DNA of 64,000 nt from Verrucosispora sioxanthis. GTDB lineage: Bacteria; Actinomycetota; Actinomycetes; Mycobacteriales; Micromonosporaceae. Position numbers and translations under genes: made by a program. The stretch lies in assembly GCF_010560025.1 (NCBI RefSeq), contig NZ_SAIY01000006.1, forward strand, positions 186,001-250,000, in the 5' to 3' direction. Below, in pieces: positions 46,636 through 55,686 of the stretch (the first letter of the stretch is position 1; each line of letters starts with the position of its first letter). The notes below the pieces were generated by a model. That model ran no database searches and was not told where the DNA came from. It saw nothing but the letters and a program-made list of their open reading frames with translations.

Positions 46636-48273
46636 TCAGTCGGTGGGGCGGAGGCGGCGGACGGCGGAACGGGCGGTGCGGCGGGCGGTGCGGGCACCGG
46701 CCAGCAGGAGCCGGCCGGCTCGTGCGGTGGGGGTGCCGTGCAGCAGTGCGACGATCCGGCGTAGCCGTTTCATCTCGTCGTCACGCTCGGTCAGCGTCCG
46801 TTCGTACCAGTCCTGAAGCGCGCGCGCCTCGGACAGTTCGCGGGTCAGCCGGTCCCGGTCCACCAGCAGCTCCCGCCACCCGCCGGCAGCGGCGCCGCTG
46901 ACGTCGTCGACCGACGACCCCGGCTTCCGGCCGGCCGTCGTGGTCAGCATGGCGGCCAGCTCACCGGCAGGCCAGAGGTCGGCAAGCCCGGCATCGATCA
47001 GCCGGGACGCCAGCCGGCGCAACACAAACATCGGCTCGGTGGCACCGGACAGTCCGTGCCAGGTGCCGGCAGGGGTGACGACCACGGCGTCCGCCGGCGT
47101 CCCCGCCATCGCACCGGACTGCCAGGTGGTGAGCAGCGCCCGCACCGCCGGCAGGTCCCGGCGCAACGTCGCGGCCACCACCAGATCCTCGACGGTACGC
47201 CCCGACGGAACGGCCTCGCCGTCGGCGAACCGCCAGCCGCCCGCCGGATCCCGGCGCACCTCCCGGAGCCGACCCTCCCGCATCAGCAGTGCCGCAGGCG
47301 GCACCGTCTTGGTCCGGTCGTCCGCAAGGTGGGCGCGCGCGGCGACGGTCTGGTCCGTCAGGGTCAGCGGATCCGGCAGGCGCTCGCCGAGCAGCACCCA
47401 GGCCGGCGCGAGCTCGCCGGCGATCCCGTTCCGGACGGCGGATCCGGCCAGCCGAGCCGGGTCGGCCAGCAGCGGTGCGGCCGGCACCGGGCCATCACGT
47501 CCGGTGCCGGGGTCACCCGTCCTGCCGCCGCCGTCGCCGTGCACGGCCCGGTCGCCGGGGACGGCCTGATTGCCGAGCACGGCCGGGTCGCCGAGCACTG
47601 CCTGGAGAAACCCGGTCAGGTCCGGGTCGGCCAGCAGTTCCGTGTCGAGCAGAGCGGCCGGCGCGATGGGAGACGGAAAGACCGCCCAGACGCCGCCGAT
47701 CCGCAGCCCCGACGCGGTCAGCCGGGCCCGTAGCCGGGCGGGGCCGGCCGGGCGGGTGTCGTCGTACTCGCCGAGTGCCGCCCAGTCGGAGTCGGTGCTC
47801 GGCGGCGGCGCCGCCAGCAACCGGTGCAGCCCGAGCGGGTTCTCGGCCCCGAGCAGCAGCCGACCGCCGGGCCGCAGCACCGACACCAGCAGGTCGAACG
47901 CCTCGCCCCAGGTCAGCTGCGTCCCCTCGACCGAGTCGAGGCGCTCCAGGCCGTCCAGGGCGACCACAGTGTCGTACGGTGCGGTGCCGGCGAGCTTCTC
48001 CGGGCCACCGCAGCACACCCGTACCCCGGAGCGGTCGGCGTAACGGTCGGCCAGCGACTCGGCGTCGGGCAGTCCCCGTACCAGCACGGTCAGGTCGGCC
48101 GAGGGCAGCGCGTCGAGCAGCTGGGGGTCGTGTGGCCCCACCACCAGCGTGCGGCCCGACGCGACGGACAACAGGGCCGCCAGCCCCGGACCGCGTACCG
48201 GGCCCGGACCGTGCGCGCCGTCGAGATCCGACCAGCCGAGCATCTCGCCACCGAGCAGGTGCACCTCACTCAT
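46636..48273 (-). CDS. Class I SAM-dependent methyltransferase-like protein
   Basis: 545 residues. A Rossmann-type region is visible in GRTLVVGPHDPQLLDALPSADLTVLVRGL and VVALDGLERLD, with the post-motif LLVSVLRPGGRLLLGAENPLGLHRLL typical of class I methyltransferases. The remaining 300 residues have no clear domain; residues about 470-510 (LLVDRDRLTRELSEARALQDWYERTLTERDDEMKRL) should form a coiled coil and the last 35 are basic. It follows the 48350 gene on the same strand, opposite two glycosyltransferases; a role in the same surface glycan is inferred from position. Confidence 0.75.
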   Translation of the reverse strand: MSEVHLLGGEMLGWSDLDGAHGPGPVRGPGLAALLSVASGRTLVVGPHDPQLLDALPSADLTVLVRGLPDAESLADRYADRSGVRVCCGGPEKLAGTAPYDTVVALDGLERLDSVEGTQLTWGEAFDLLVSVLRPGGRLLLGAENPLGLHRLLAAPPPSTDSDWAALGEYDDTRPAGPARLRARLTASGLRIGGVWAVFPSPIAPAALLDTELLADPDLTGFLQAVLGDPAVLGNQAVPGDRAVHGDGGGRTGDPGTGRDGPVPAAPLLADPARLAGSAVRNGIAGELAPAWVLLGERLPDPLTLTDQTVAARAHLADDRTKTVPPAALLMREGRLREVRRDPAGGWRFADGEAVPSGRTVEDLVVAATLRRDLPAVRALLTTWQSGAMAGTPADAVVVTPAGTWHGLSGATEPMFVLRRLASRLIDAGLADLWPAGELAAMLTTTAGRKPGSSVDDVSGAAAGGWRELLVDRDRLTRELSEARALQDWYERTLTERDDEMKRLRRIVALLHGTPTARAGRLLLAGARTARRTARSAVRRLRPTD

Positions 48274-48349
48274 CGCGCCACCTCGCTGCGCTCGGCGTCA
48301 CGACGAGCCACCCCACTGCGCCGAAGGATTCGCTCGCTGCGCTCGCTCA

Positions 48350-49228
48350 TCAGCCAACCTCCGTGCCGTGTTGTTCATCGGCGGATCGGACCGTGGGGGC
48401 CTGGTGCCGACCGGTGGGCTCGGGCCAGCGGAACAGCCGGCGCAGCTCGGCCGGGGGCAGCAGCCGGTCGGCACCCAACTCGGCGACGGCCAGGGCACGG
48501 GCGCCGTCCGGGTCGACCTGCGGGCCGTGCAGGCTCGCCCACTGGCGCCGGATCCGCGGCTGACCACCCCAGATCGGCGCCTCACCGGCCAACTGCATCG
48601 GATCGCCGTAGACGGCCGGCGCGCAGCCGGCCAGGATGCCGTAGAAGACCGCGCTGCACAGCCGGTTCGAGGCGACCCGACGATGCCGGCGCAGCTCGGC
48701 CAGTTGCCGGTGCGGGAAATCCGGGTCGAGGTCACGCCACCGGCCGCCCCGGTAGCCGTGGCAGATCACCCGGAAGCCGGCCCGCTCATAGTGCTGGCGT
48801 ACCCGGGTGGACCGGTACTCCTGCCAGTAGAGGCAGACCGTCACGGGGCCCGGTTCGACGGCCCGGATCTCGTCGACCAGCCGGTCGTGGTCACCGACGA
48901 CCCGTTGCCCCTCCCAGCCGTGGAAGGGGTACCAGATGGTGCCCTCCCGTCGTTGCGGGCCGTCCGGCTCCATCGCCAGCAGGTACGCCCACGGGGCGCC
49001 CACCACGTACGTCTGTCGGCGGCCGAGGGACCAGGCCCGCCGCCGCGTCCGCTCCGACCACAGGAACAGCGGTACGCCCGGCACGAACTCGTGGTCGTAC
49101 GCCATGCCGTCGCCGATGTTCCAGCCGTGCTGGAGGTAGCCGTGGATGCGCGGCGGGTTCCGGTCGTCGAGCCCGCAGTAGCGGGCCAGCACGTGGGAGT
49201 GCCCGTAGTAGTGGTTGGCATGGTGCAC
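48350..49228 (-). CDS. Unknown protein, possibly surface-polysaccharide related
   Basis: About 292 residues from GTG 49228 (MHHANHYYGHSHVLARYCGL); the open frame extends to 49315. Conserved-looking blocks include IHGYLQHGWNIGDG, DHEFVPGVPLFLWSERT and SNRLCSAVFYGILAGCAPAVYGDPM. The Q-H-G-W and G-D-P patterns recall GT-B polysaccharide or glycerophosphotransferase-like enzymes, but no firm family can be named. It precedes the methyltransferase-like gene by 76 bp. Confidence 0.65.
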   Translation of the reverse strand: MHHANHYYGHSHVLARYCGLDDRNPPRIHGYLQHGWNIGDGMAYDHEFVPGVPLFLWSERTRRRAWSLGRRQTYVVGAPWAYLLAMEPDGPQRREGTIWYPFHGWEGQRVVGDHDRLVDEIRAVEPGPVTVCLYWQEYRSTRVRQHYERAGFRVICHGYRGGRWRDLDPDFPHRQLAELRRHRRVASNRLCSAVFYGILAGCAPAVYGDPMQLAGEAPIWGGQPRIRRQWASLHGPQVDPDGARALAVAELGADRLLPPAELRRLFRWPEPTGRHQAPTVRSADEQHGTEVG

Positions 49229-49357
49229 GGTGGCGGGCGCCCCTGGTCGTGGTGACGGATCACGGCGTGACGGGTGGAGGCGGAGCCTAACGGGCCCGTC
49301 TGAACACCCGGCCACGCCGAGATGTCCGCCCGGTGTGCCATGCGTGATACGGATGGA

Positions 49358-49430
49358 GCCCCCGGCCGGGATCGAACCGGCGACATCCCGCTTACAAGGC
49401 GGGTGCTCTGGCCAGCTGAGCTACAGGGGC
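49358..49430 (-). tRNA. tRNA-Thr (anticodon TGT)
   Basis: 73 nt forming a complete cloverleaf: acceptor GCCCCTG with CGGGGGC, D arm GCTC/GAGC, anticodon stem CCCGC/GCGGG with loop CTTGTAA, and T arm GCCGG-TTCGATC-CCGGC. The anticodon TGT reads the rare codon ACA. CCA is not encoded. There is no integrase or repeated 3' end nearby, so it is not marked as an attachment site. Confidence 0.95.
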
Positions 49431-49595
49431 GTTGTGTCGTGGCCAGCATAGCGACCGGCGTCCGGTTTTCCTGCTCGGCAGGGGTCCCGAGCATGGGAAA
49501 CGTCAACATCCCGACGCGTGGCCGTCGATTCGTGTCCGACCGTGCCCGACTGACCGGAATGCGAATGCTTCGGAAGTACCGCTCGACCGTGGACC

Positions 49596-49624
49596 TTGGC
49601 ATTGCGGCGAAAGCCGTTTACCGT
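49596..49624 (+). promoter_or_regulatory. Promoter of msiK
   Basis: TTGGCA (49596-49601), 17 bp, TACCGT (49619-49624), about 120 bp before the msiK ATG. The rest of the 49431-49750 spacer shows no palindrome matching a CebR or other LacI box. Confidence 0.5.
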
Positions 49625-49750
49625 GCAGTGACACGGCCGACACGGGTTCGCCCCGCGCTTGCCGTGGCGCCGGTACGGACATCAGTGCCGGTCGCTCCTT
49701 CACTCGGATCGTCCGGCACGTTCCTGCCGGTGAAAGGAAGCGTCCCCCTC

Positions 49751-50842
<1,092 letters not shown>

Positions 50843-50853
50843 GGTAGCAACCG

Positions 50854-50889
50854 AAAGGGGCGGTCCGCCGATGGCGGGCCGCCCCTTTT
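50854..50889. terminator. Bidirectional terminator between msiK and rlmB
   Basis: AAAGGGGCGG pairs with CCGCCCCTTT, and inside it CCGCC with GGCGG. With A and T ends on both sides it is a factor-independent terminator readable in both directions, fitting convergent msiK and rlmB. Confidence 0.85.
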
Positions 50890-50908
50890 CGCGTACGCTC
50901 TGCAGTTC

Positions 50909-52030
50909 TCAGCCCTCGACGGCCCGGCGGCGCGCCACCTCGGCCAGCGTGACGGCGGCGGCGACGCTGGCGTTCAGGGACTCCACCTCGGAGATCATCG
51001 GGATGCTGACGGTGAGGTCGCAGGTCTGCCCGACCAGGCGGGACAGCCCCCGTCCCTCCGAGCCGACCACCACGACCAGCGGGCCGACGGCGGCCTCCAG
51101 GTCGTAGAGGTCCGTCTCCCCGTCGGCGTCCAGGCCGACCACCATGAACCCGGCGTCCCGGCAGGCCTTCAGGGACCGGGTGAGGTTGGTCACCTGGGCC
51201 ACCGGCACCCGGGCCGCCGCGCCCGCGCTGGTCCGCCAGGCGGTCGCGGTGATGCCGGCCGCCCGCCGCTCGGGTACGAAGACGCCCTGCGCGCCGAACG
51301 CGGCGGCGGAGCGGATGACCGCGCCGAGGTTACGCGGATCGGTCACCCCGTCCAGCGCCACCAGCAGCGGGGCCGGGTGTTCCAGCACGGCGGCGACCAG
51401 ATCCTCGAACGGCTCGTACGCGAACGGCGGCACCTGGAGGCCGACGCCCTGGTGCAGCACACCGCCGGTCATCCGGTCCAACTCGGCGCGGCTGATCTCA
51501 AGGATCGCGATGCCTCGGTCGGCGGCGGTCCGGACGATCTCCTTGACCCGGTCGTCGATGTCGATGCCCAGCGCGGTGTAGAGCGCGGTCGCCGGCACCT
51601 GGGTACGCAGCGCCTCCAGCACCGGGTTGCGGCCCACCAACAGTTCCGGGGAGTCCTTCGCCGGGTTGGACTTGCGCCCCGGCGCGACCCGGGGGCCGCT
51701 ACGCCCAGCGGGCTGCTTACCGCGCGCCGGCTTGGCGTTGGCCGTGCCCCGGCCACCACCCTTGCCCCAGGTGGTGTCCTTGCTGCCGGGCTGGCCGATC
51801 TTCGGGGCCCGCCCCTCCTCGGCCGCCGCCCGGCGCTCCTTCTCCTGCTTCCAGGCGGTGCGCTGCGGCAGCTTCTCGGTGCCCGAGTACGCCTTGTGCC
51901 AGGGGCGCTCGTCGGCCGGCAACGTCCGGCCGCGCCCGGCGAGGGAGTCCCGGTTCTTTCCACCGGACCCCTTCGGGGCACTGGCCTTCGACGCCACCCG
52001 CCGACCACGGCGCTGCGAATTGCCGGCCAT
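50909..52030 (-). CDS. rlmB: 23S rRNA (guanosine-2'-O-)-methyltransferase RlmB family
   Basis: 373 residues. A long basic N-terminal extension (about residues 1-125, rich in Lys, Arg, Gly) precedes the SpoU/TrmH domain: ELLVGRNPVLEALR, VALDGVTDPRNLGAVIRSAAAFG (motif 1), VVVVGSEGRGLSRL (motif 2), IPMISEVESLNASVAAAV (motif 3). It methylates 23S rRNA by the SPOUT knot mechanism. The ATG overlaps the cysS TGA by one base (TGATG). Confidence 0.92.
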   Translation of the reverse strand: MAGNSQRRGRRVASKASAPKGSGGKNRDSLAGRGRTLPADERPWHKAYSGTEKLPQRTAWKQEKERRAAAEEGRAPKIGQPGSKDTTWGKGGGRGTANAKPARGKQPAGRSGPRVAPGRKSNPAKDSPELLVGRNPVLEALRTQVPATALYTALGIDIDDRVKEIVRTAADRGIAILEISRAELDRMTGGVLHQGVGLQVPPFAYEPFEDLVAAVLEHPAPLLVALDGVTDPRNLGAVIRSAAAFGAQGVFVPERRAAGITATAWRTSAGAAARVPVAQVTNLTRSLKACRDAGFMVVGLDADGETDLYDLEAAVGPLVVVVGSEGRGLSRLVGQTCDLTVSIPMISEVESLNASVAAAVTLAEVARRRAVEG

Positions 52031-53445
52031 CAGTCCTGCTCTCCAATAGTCCAACGCGGCCCCTGTGGGGTGTCCTCGACCACCACACCGGCCCGCTTGA
52101 GTTGATCCCGCAGCGCGTCGGCGGCGGCCCAGTCCCGGCGGATCCGGGCCTGCGCGCGCTGCTCCAGTGCCAGGGCGATCAGGGAGTCCACCACACCACG
52201 GAGGTCGCTCGCCCGGGCTCCGCCGGTCCAGGCCGGATCGAGGGGGTCGACCCCGAGGATATCCAGTATCGCGCGCACGCTGGCGAGCGCCGTGCGGACG
52301 GTCACATCGTCCCCACCGGCCAGCGCGTTGTTGCCGTCCCGCAGCACCTCGTGCAGCGCCGCCAGCGCGGCCGAGGTGTTCAGGTCGTCGTCCATCGCGG
52401 CGACGAACGCCGCCGGCAGCTCGCCGGGCGCACCCGCGCCGACCCGTTCCACGGCCCGCGTCACGAAGCCCTCGATCCGCCGGTACGCGACGGCAGCCTC
52501 GCGCAGCGCCTCCTCGGAGTAGTCGATCCGCGAACGGTAGTGCGCGGCCACGTAGTAGTAGCGCAGCTCGACCGGGCGCACCCCGAGCGAGGCGACGTAG
52601 TCGAGGTCGAGGGCGTTGCCCAGCGACTTGCCCATCTTCGCCCCGCCGATGCTGAGCAGCCCGTGATGCACCCAGTACCTGGCGAAGGGCAGGCCGGCGG
52701 CCTGGGACTGGGCCAACTCGTTCTCGTGGTGCGGGAAGGTCAGGTCGAGCCCGCCGCCGTGGATGTCGAACTCCGCGCCCAGATAGCGCCAGCACATCGC
52801 CGAGCACTCGATGTGCCAGCCGGGCCGGCCCTGCCCCCAGGGCGACGGCCAGTAGGCGTCCGCCGGCTCGTCCGGCTTGGTGCCCTTCCAGAGCGCGAAG
52901 TCACGCGGGTCGCGCTTACCCCGGTCCGGCGCGTCACCGGCGGACTGCATGTCGTCGGGCTGCTGGTTGGACAACGCCCCGTACGACGGCCACGAGCACA
53001 CGTCGAAGTACACGTCGCCCGAGCCGTCGGTGGCCGGGTAGGCGTGCCCCCGCTCGATCAACTGCGCGATCAACTCGTGCATCTCGGGGATGTGACCGGT
53101 GGCGCGTGGCTCGTAGGTGGGTGGCAGCACGTTCAACGCCCGGTACGCCTCGGCGAGCTTCAACTCGTTGGCGTACGCGATCGACCAGAAGGGGCGCTCC
53201 TGCTCCTGCGCCTTGACCAGGATCTTGTCGTCGATGTCGGTCACGTTGCGAATGAAGGTGACCTGGAAACCGGCCGCCGCCAGCCAGCGACGCAACACGT
53301 CGTAGTTGACGCCGGAGCGAAGGTGGCCGATGTGCGGCGGTGCCTGGAGGGTGAGACCACACAGGTAGACCCCCACCTTGCCGGCTTCCCGCGGGACGAA
53401 GTCCCGCACCGATCGGGTGGCGGTGTCATACAGGCGTAGCGTCAC
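52030..53445 (-). CDS. cysS: Cysteinyl-tRNA synthetase
   Basis: 471 residues. Class I motifs are PPHIGHLRS (HIGH at 38-41) and KMGKS (270-274); zinc ligands are in VYLCG, GWHIECSAM and the HHENE region. It charges tRNA-Cys. Start GTG 53445, giving MTLRLYDTATRSVRDF. Translationally coupled to rlmB, an arrangement common in actinobacteria. Confidence 0.96.
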   Translation of the reverse strand: MTLRLYDTATRSVRDFVPREAGKVGVYLCGLTLQAPPHIGHLRSGVNYDVLRRWLAAAGFQVTFIRNVTDIDDKILVKAQEQERPFWSIAYANELKLAEAYRALNVLPPTYEPRATGHIPEMHELIAQLIERGHAYPATDGSGDVYFDVCSWPSYGALSNQQPDDMQSAGDAPDRGKRDPRDFALWKGTKPDEPADAYWPSPWGQGRPGWHIECSAMCWRYLGAEFDIHGGGLDLTFPHHENELAQSQAAGLPFARYWVHHGLLSIGGAKMGKSLGNALDLDYVASLGVRPVELRYYYVAAHYRSRIDYSEEALREAAVAYRRIEGFVTRAVERVGAGAPGELPAAFVAAMDDDLNTSAALAALHEVLRDGNNALAGGDDVTVRTALASVRAILDILGVDPLDPAWTGGARASDLRGVVDSLIALALEQRAQARIRRDWAAADALRDQLKRAGVVVEDTPQGPRWTIGEQD

Positions 53446-53549
53446 TGTACAAGGGTAGCCGTCCGCTGTTGCCCGCTCGGCCCGAGCCTGGTACCGCCCG
53501 GCCGCTGCGCGCCTGCCGATGCCGCCCCGCTGGCCGTACGCTGCTGATC

Positions 53550-54361
53550 GTGAGCACTCCAGCGACACCCGGCCCGGCCCCCCGGCCGGCAGTGCCGGAC
53601 GGCCTGGTGCCAGCCGGGTCGGTCCGAGGCCGATCGACGCCGGGCGGGTCGACGCCAGCGGGTCGACGCCAGGCGGGTCGACGCCAGGCGGGTCGACGCC
53701 AGGCGGGTCGACGCCAGGCGGGTCGGCGCCGGGCGGCGAGGCGTCGCAGACGCTGGATCGAGGGCTACGGCTGCTGCATCTGGTTGCGGACGCGCCGGGC
53801 GGGTTGACCGTCACGGAGGCCGCGAGCCGGTTGGGCATCGGTCGGGCCGCCGTCTACCGCCTGGTCGGGCCGCTGGCCGGGCACGGCATGCTGCGTCGTG
53901 ACGCCGCCGGCCGGCTGCGCCTCGGTGCCGGGGTGCTCCACCTGGCCCGGCGAGCCCAACCGCTGCTCGCCGAGGGTGCGTTGCCCGCGCTGCGGCGGCT
54001 GGCCGAACAGGCCGGAGCCACCGCCCACCTCACGGTGGTGGAGGGTGGCGAGGGGGTCGCGCTGGCGGTGGTCGAACCGAGTTGGACGTCGTTCCATGTC
54101 GCGTACCGCACCGGGGCCCGTCACCCGCTGGAGCGGGGTGCCGCCGGACGAGCGATCCTGGCCGGCCGGTCAGGCGACGCCGGGCCGGTGAGCACCGCAG
54201 GTGAGCTGCAACCGGGCGCGTACGGGGTGGCCGCCCCGGTGCTCGGGGTACCCGGCCTGGAGGCGAGCGTCGGGGTGGTGGCCCTGGCCCCGCTGGACGC
54301 CGAGGACGTCGGCGCACAGGTGCTGGCCGCAGCCACCGCCATCGCCACCGCCCTGACCTGA
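53550..54361 (+). CDS. IclR family regulator with Gly-Gly-Ser-Thr-Pro repeat tail (frame break in repeat)
   Basis: Start GTG 53550 (MSTPATPGPAPRPAVPDG) runs into 15-bp repeats coding GGSTP; the second unit is 14 bp, and restoring one G near 53658 keeps the repeat and enters ASQTLDRGLRLLHLVADAPGGLTVTEAASRLGIGRAAVYRLVGPL, an IclR winged helix, then an effector-binding domain that is shorter than usual and ends ATAIATALT. Total about 270 residues. An in-frame start at 53519 avoids the break but lacks a ribosome-binding site. It is divergent from cysS. Regulated genes are unknown. Confidence 0.8.
53643..53731 (+). repeat. 15-bp tandem repeat inside the IclR-type gene
   Basis: Six units of GGCGGGTCGACGCCA, the second missing its first G (14 bp) and the last diverged to GGCGGGTCGGCGCCG. 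In frame it codes GGSTP. Copy number is likely to vary between strains. Confidence 0.85.
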
Positions 54362-54376
54362 TTCGCCGCCCTGCCC

Positions 54377-54458
54377 GCCCGGCGCGATCCCGCACCGCCC
54401 GGCGCGATCCCGCACCGCCCGGCGCGAACCCGCACCGCCCGGCGCGGCTTGCCGCACC
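54377..54458. repeat. 20-bp tandem repeat after the IclR-type gene
   Basis: Four consecutive units close to GCCCGGCGCGATCCCGCACC (the third has AA for AT, the fourth decays into GGCTTGCC). Noncoding, directly after the IclR stop. No spacers, so not a CRISPR array. Confidence 0.8.
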
Positions 54459-54466
54459 GACTGGCG

Positions 54467-54524
54467 CGACTTGCCGCAAGTCGCGGCCAAACTCCGGCTT
54501 GAGACCCCGACTTGCCGCAAGTCG
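54467..54524. repeat. Two identical 17-nt palindromes
   Basis: CGACTTGCCGCAAGTCG occurs at 54467-54483 and 54508-54524, 41 bp apart start to start. Each is a 7-bp inverted repeat around CCG. They could be binding sites of a dimeric protein or REP-like units. Confidence 0.7.
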
Positions 54525-54639
54525 AGATGGAGCCACAAGCGCACCGCCGCAGCGGCATCCCTGCGGAGGCCCTGCTGTCCTGGTCGGCTCCGCGTGTCCG
54601 GACGTGGCCCCATAGCACACTCGGCGATGATCGGGGCAG

Positions 54640-54683
54640 TTGTCCACAGGGGACGGGCGGTGCGCTGTCCTTGGTTGTCCACA
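54640..54683 (+). promoter_or_regulatory. Two perfect DnaA boxes
   Basis: TTGTCCACA, the actinobacterial DnaA box, occurs at 54640-54648 and 54675-54683, both followed by GGGG, 35 bp apart, 42 bp before the DUF559-type gene. No origin genes are near, so they may titrate DnaA or regulate the next gene. Confidence 0.7.
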
Positions 54684-54724
54684 GGGGCTGCCGTAGCGGG
54701 ACCAGGGCACGCAGGCTTTTCTGC

Positions 54725-55628
54725 ATGCCAGTTCGAGTACACCGACCCGGAGCCCTGGCGTGGCAGGTGTTCCGCGGCTCGGACGCCGTCGACCAGGGCC
54801 TGCTCACCGCGCATCAGCTACGCAGTTCCGCCTGGGCGCGACTACGGCGGGACATCTACGCCGATGCCCGGCTCGATCGCGATCACGAGCTGGCCTGCCG
54901 CGCCGTGGCGTTGCAACTGCCGGTCGCGGCAGCGTTCGCCGGCCCGTCGGCGGCGTACCTGCACGGGGGTCGAGCATGCCGCGAACTTCACCGACAAGGT
55001 GCACGTGCTCGTGCCGGCACCAGCCGGGTTGCGCAGCCAACCTGGCCTGCAGGTGCACACGACGTCCCAGGGACCGTCGACCAAGGGCGTCGGCGCGGGC
55101 GTGCTGCCCCGCACCGACCCGACCCGGGCAGCGTGGGAGAGTGCCGTCTGGCTGGAGCCGACCCGCGCGATCGCCATCATCGACACCCTGCTCGGCCGGC
55201 AACTCACCACCCGAGCGGCCCTCGCCCAGTTCGCGGCCCGAAACGACGGCCGTCCCGGGATACGCCGGGCAAGCTGGCTTTTCGATCTGGCTGAGCCGGC
55301 GGCTCAGTCGCCGGCCGAGTCACAGCTGCGCATCCGCCTGGTGCTGGCCGGTCTGCCTCGACCGGTGGTTCAGCATCCGGTGCAGGTGTCCGGCGGTCTG
55401 ATCCTGCATCCGGACCTCGCCTGGCCCGCCGTCCGGGTGGCGGTGGAGTACGACGGCCACTGGCATTCGGACCGCGAGCAGTTGCATCGTGACCGACAGC
55501 GACTCAACCGTCTCGTCGGTGCCGGCTGGCTGGTCCTGCACGTCACCAGTCGCCGCCTCCACCAGGACTTCCCGGGGATCGTCCGGGAGGTCCGCGCCGC
55601 CCTACGTGACCGGGGATGGCACCGATGA
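54725..55628 (+). pseudogene. AbiEi-like/DUF559 endonuclease-fold protein, frame-disrupted
   Basis: ATG 54725 opens MPVRVHRPGALAWQVFRGSDAVDQGLLTAHQLRSSAWARLRRDIYADA, a winged-helix region like that of AbiEi antitoxins; at the five-G run 54965-54969 one extra G breaks the frame, and the restored sequence continues PSAAYLHGVEHAANFTDKVHVLVPAPAG to a DUF559/Vsr-like core VAVEYDGHWHSDREQLHRDRQRLNRLVGAGWLVLHVTSRRL (E-x-D-G and the following W and Q residues). Total about 300 residues. These proteins are frequent in actinobacteria and have no proven role. DnaA boxes precede it. Confidence 0.75.
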
Positions 55629-55630
55629 CA

Positions 55631-55669
55631 GCAGGTGGCCGGGCTGAAGGTTCCAGCCCGGCCACCTGC
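55631..55669. terminator. 16-bp perfect hairpin between convergent genes
   Basis: GCAGGTGGCCGGGCTG and its complement surround AAGGTTC, 2 bp after the DUF559-type stop and 17 bp from the protease stop. A bidirectional terminator. Confidence 0.85.
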
Positions 55670-55686
55670 CGTCGATCAGAGGCGTG

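Noticed and set aside
44334..49228. Biosynthetic gene cluster for a glycosylated natural product
   Set aside because: Two glycosyltransferases and a methyltransferase-like gene on opposite strands, with no scaffold-forming enzyme; a surface glycan is simpler.
49358..49430. tRNA-Thr as integration site of a mobile element
   Set aside because: No integrase, no duplicated 3' end and housekeeping-type genes on both sides.
53643..53731. 15-bp repeats considered as a CRISPR or noncoding VNTR
   Set aside because: They code a regular GGSTP peptide in frame with the IclR domain.
54377..54458. 20-bp repeats considered as a CRISPR array
   Set aside because: Units are directly adjacent with no spacers, and no cas gene is present.
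54640..54683. Replication origin
   Set aside because: Only two DnaA boxes, no AT-rich stretch and no dnaA, dnaN or parAB nearby.
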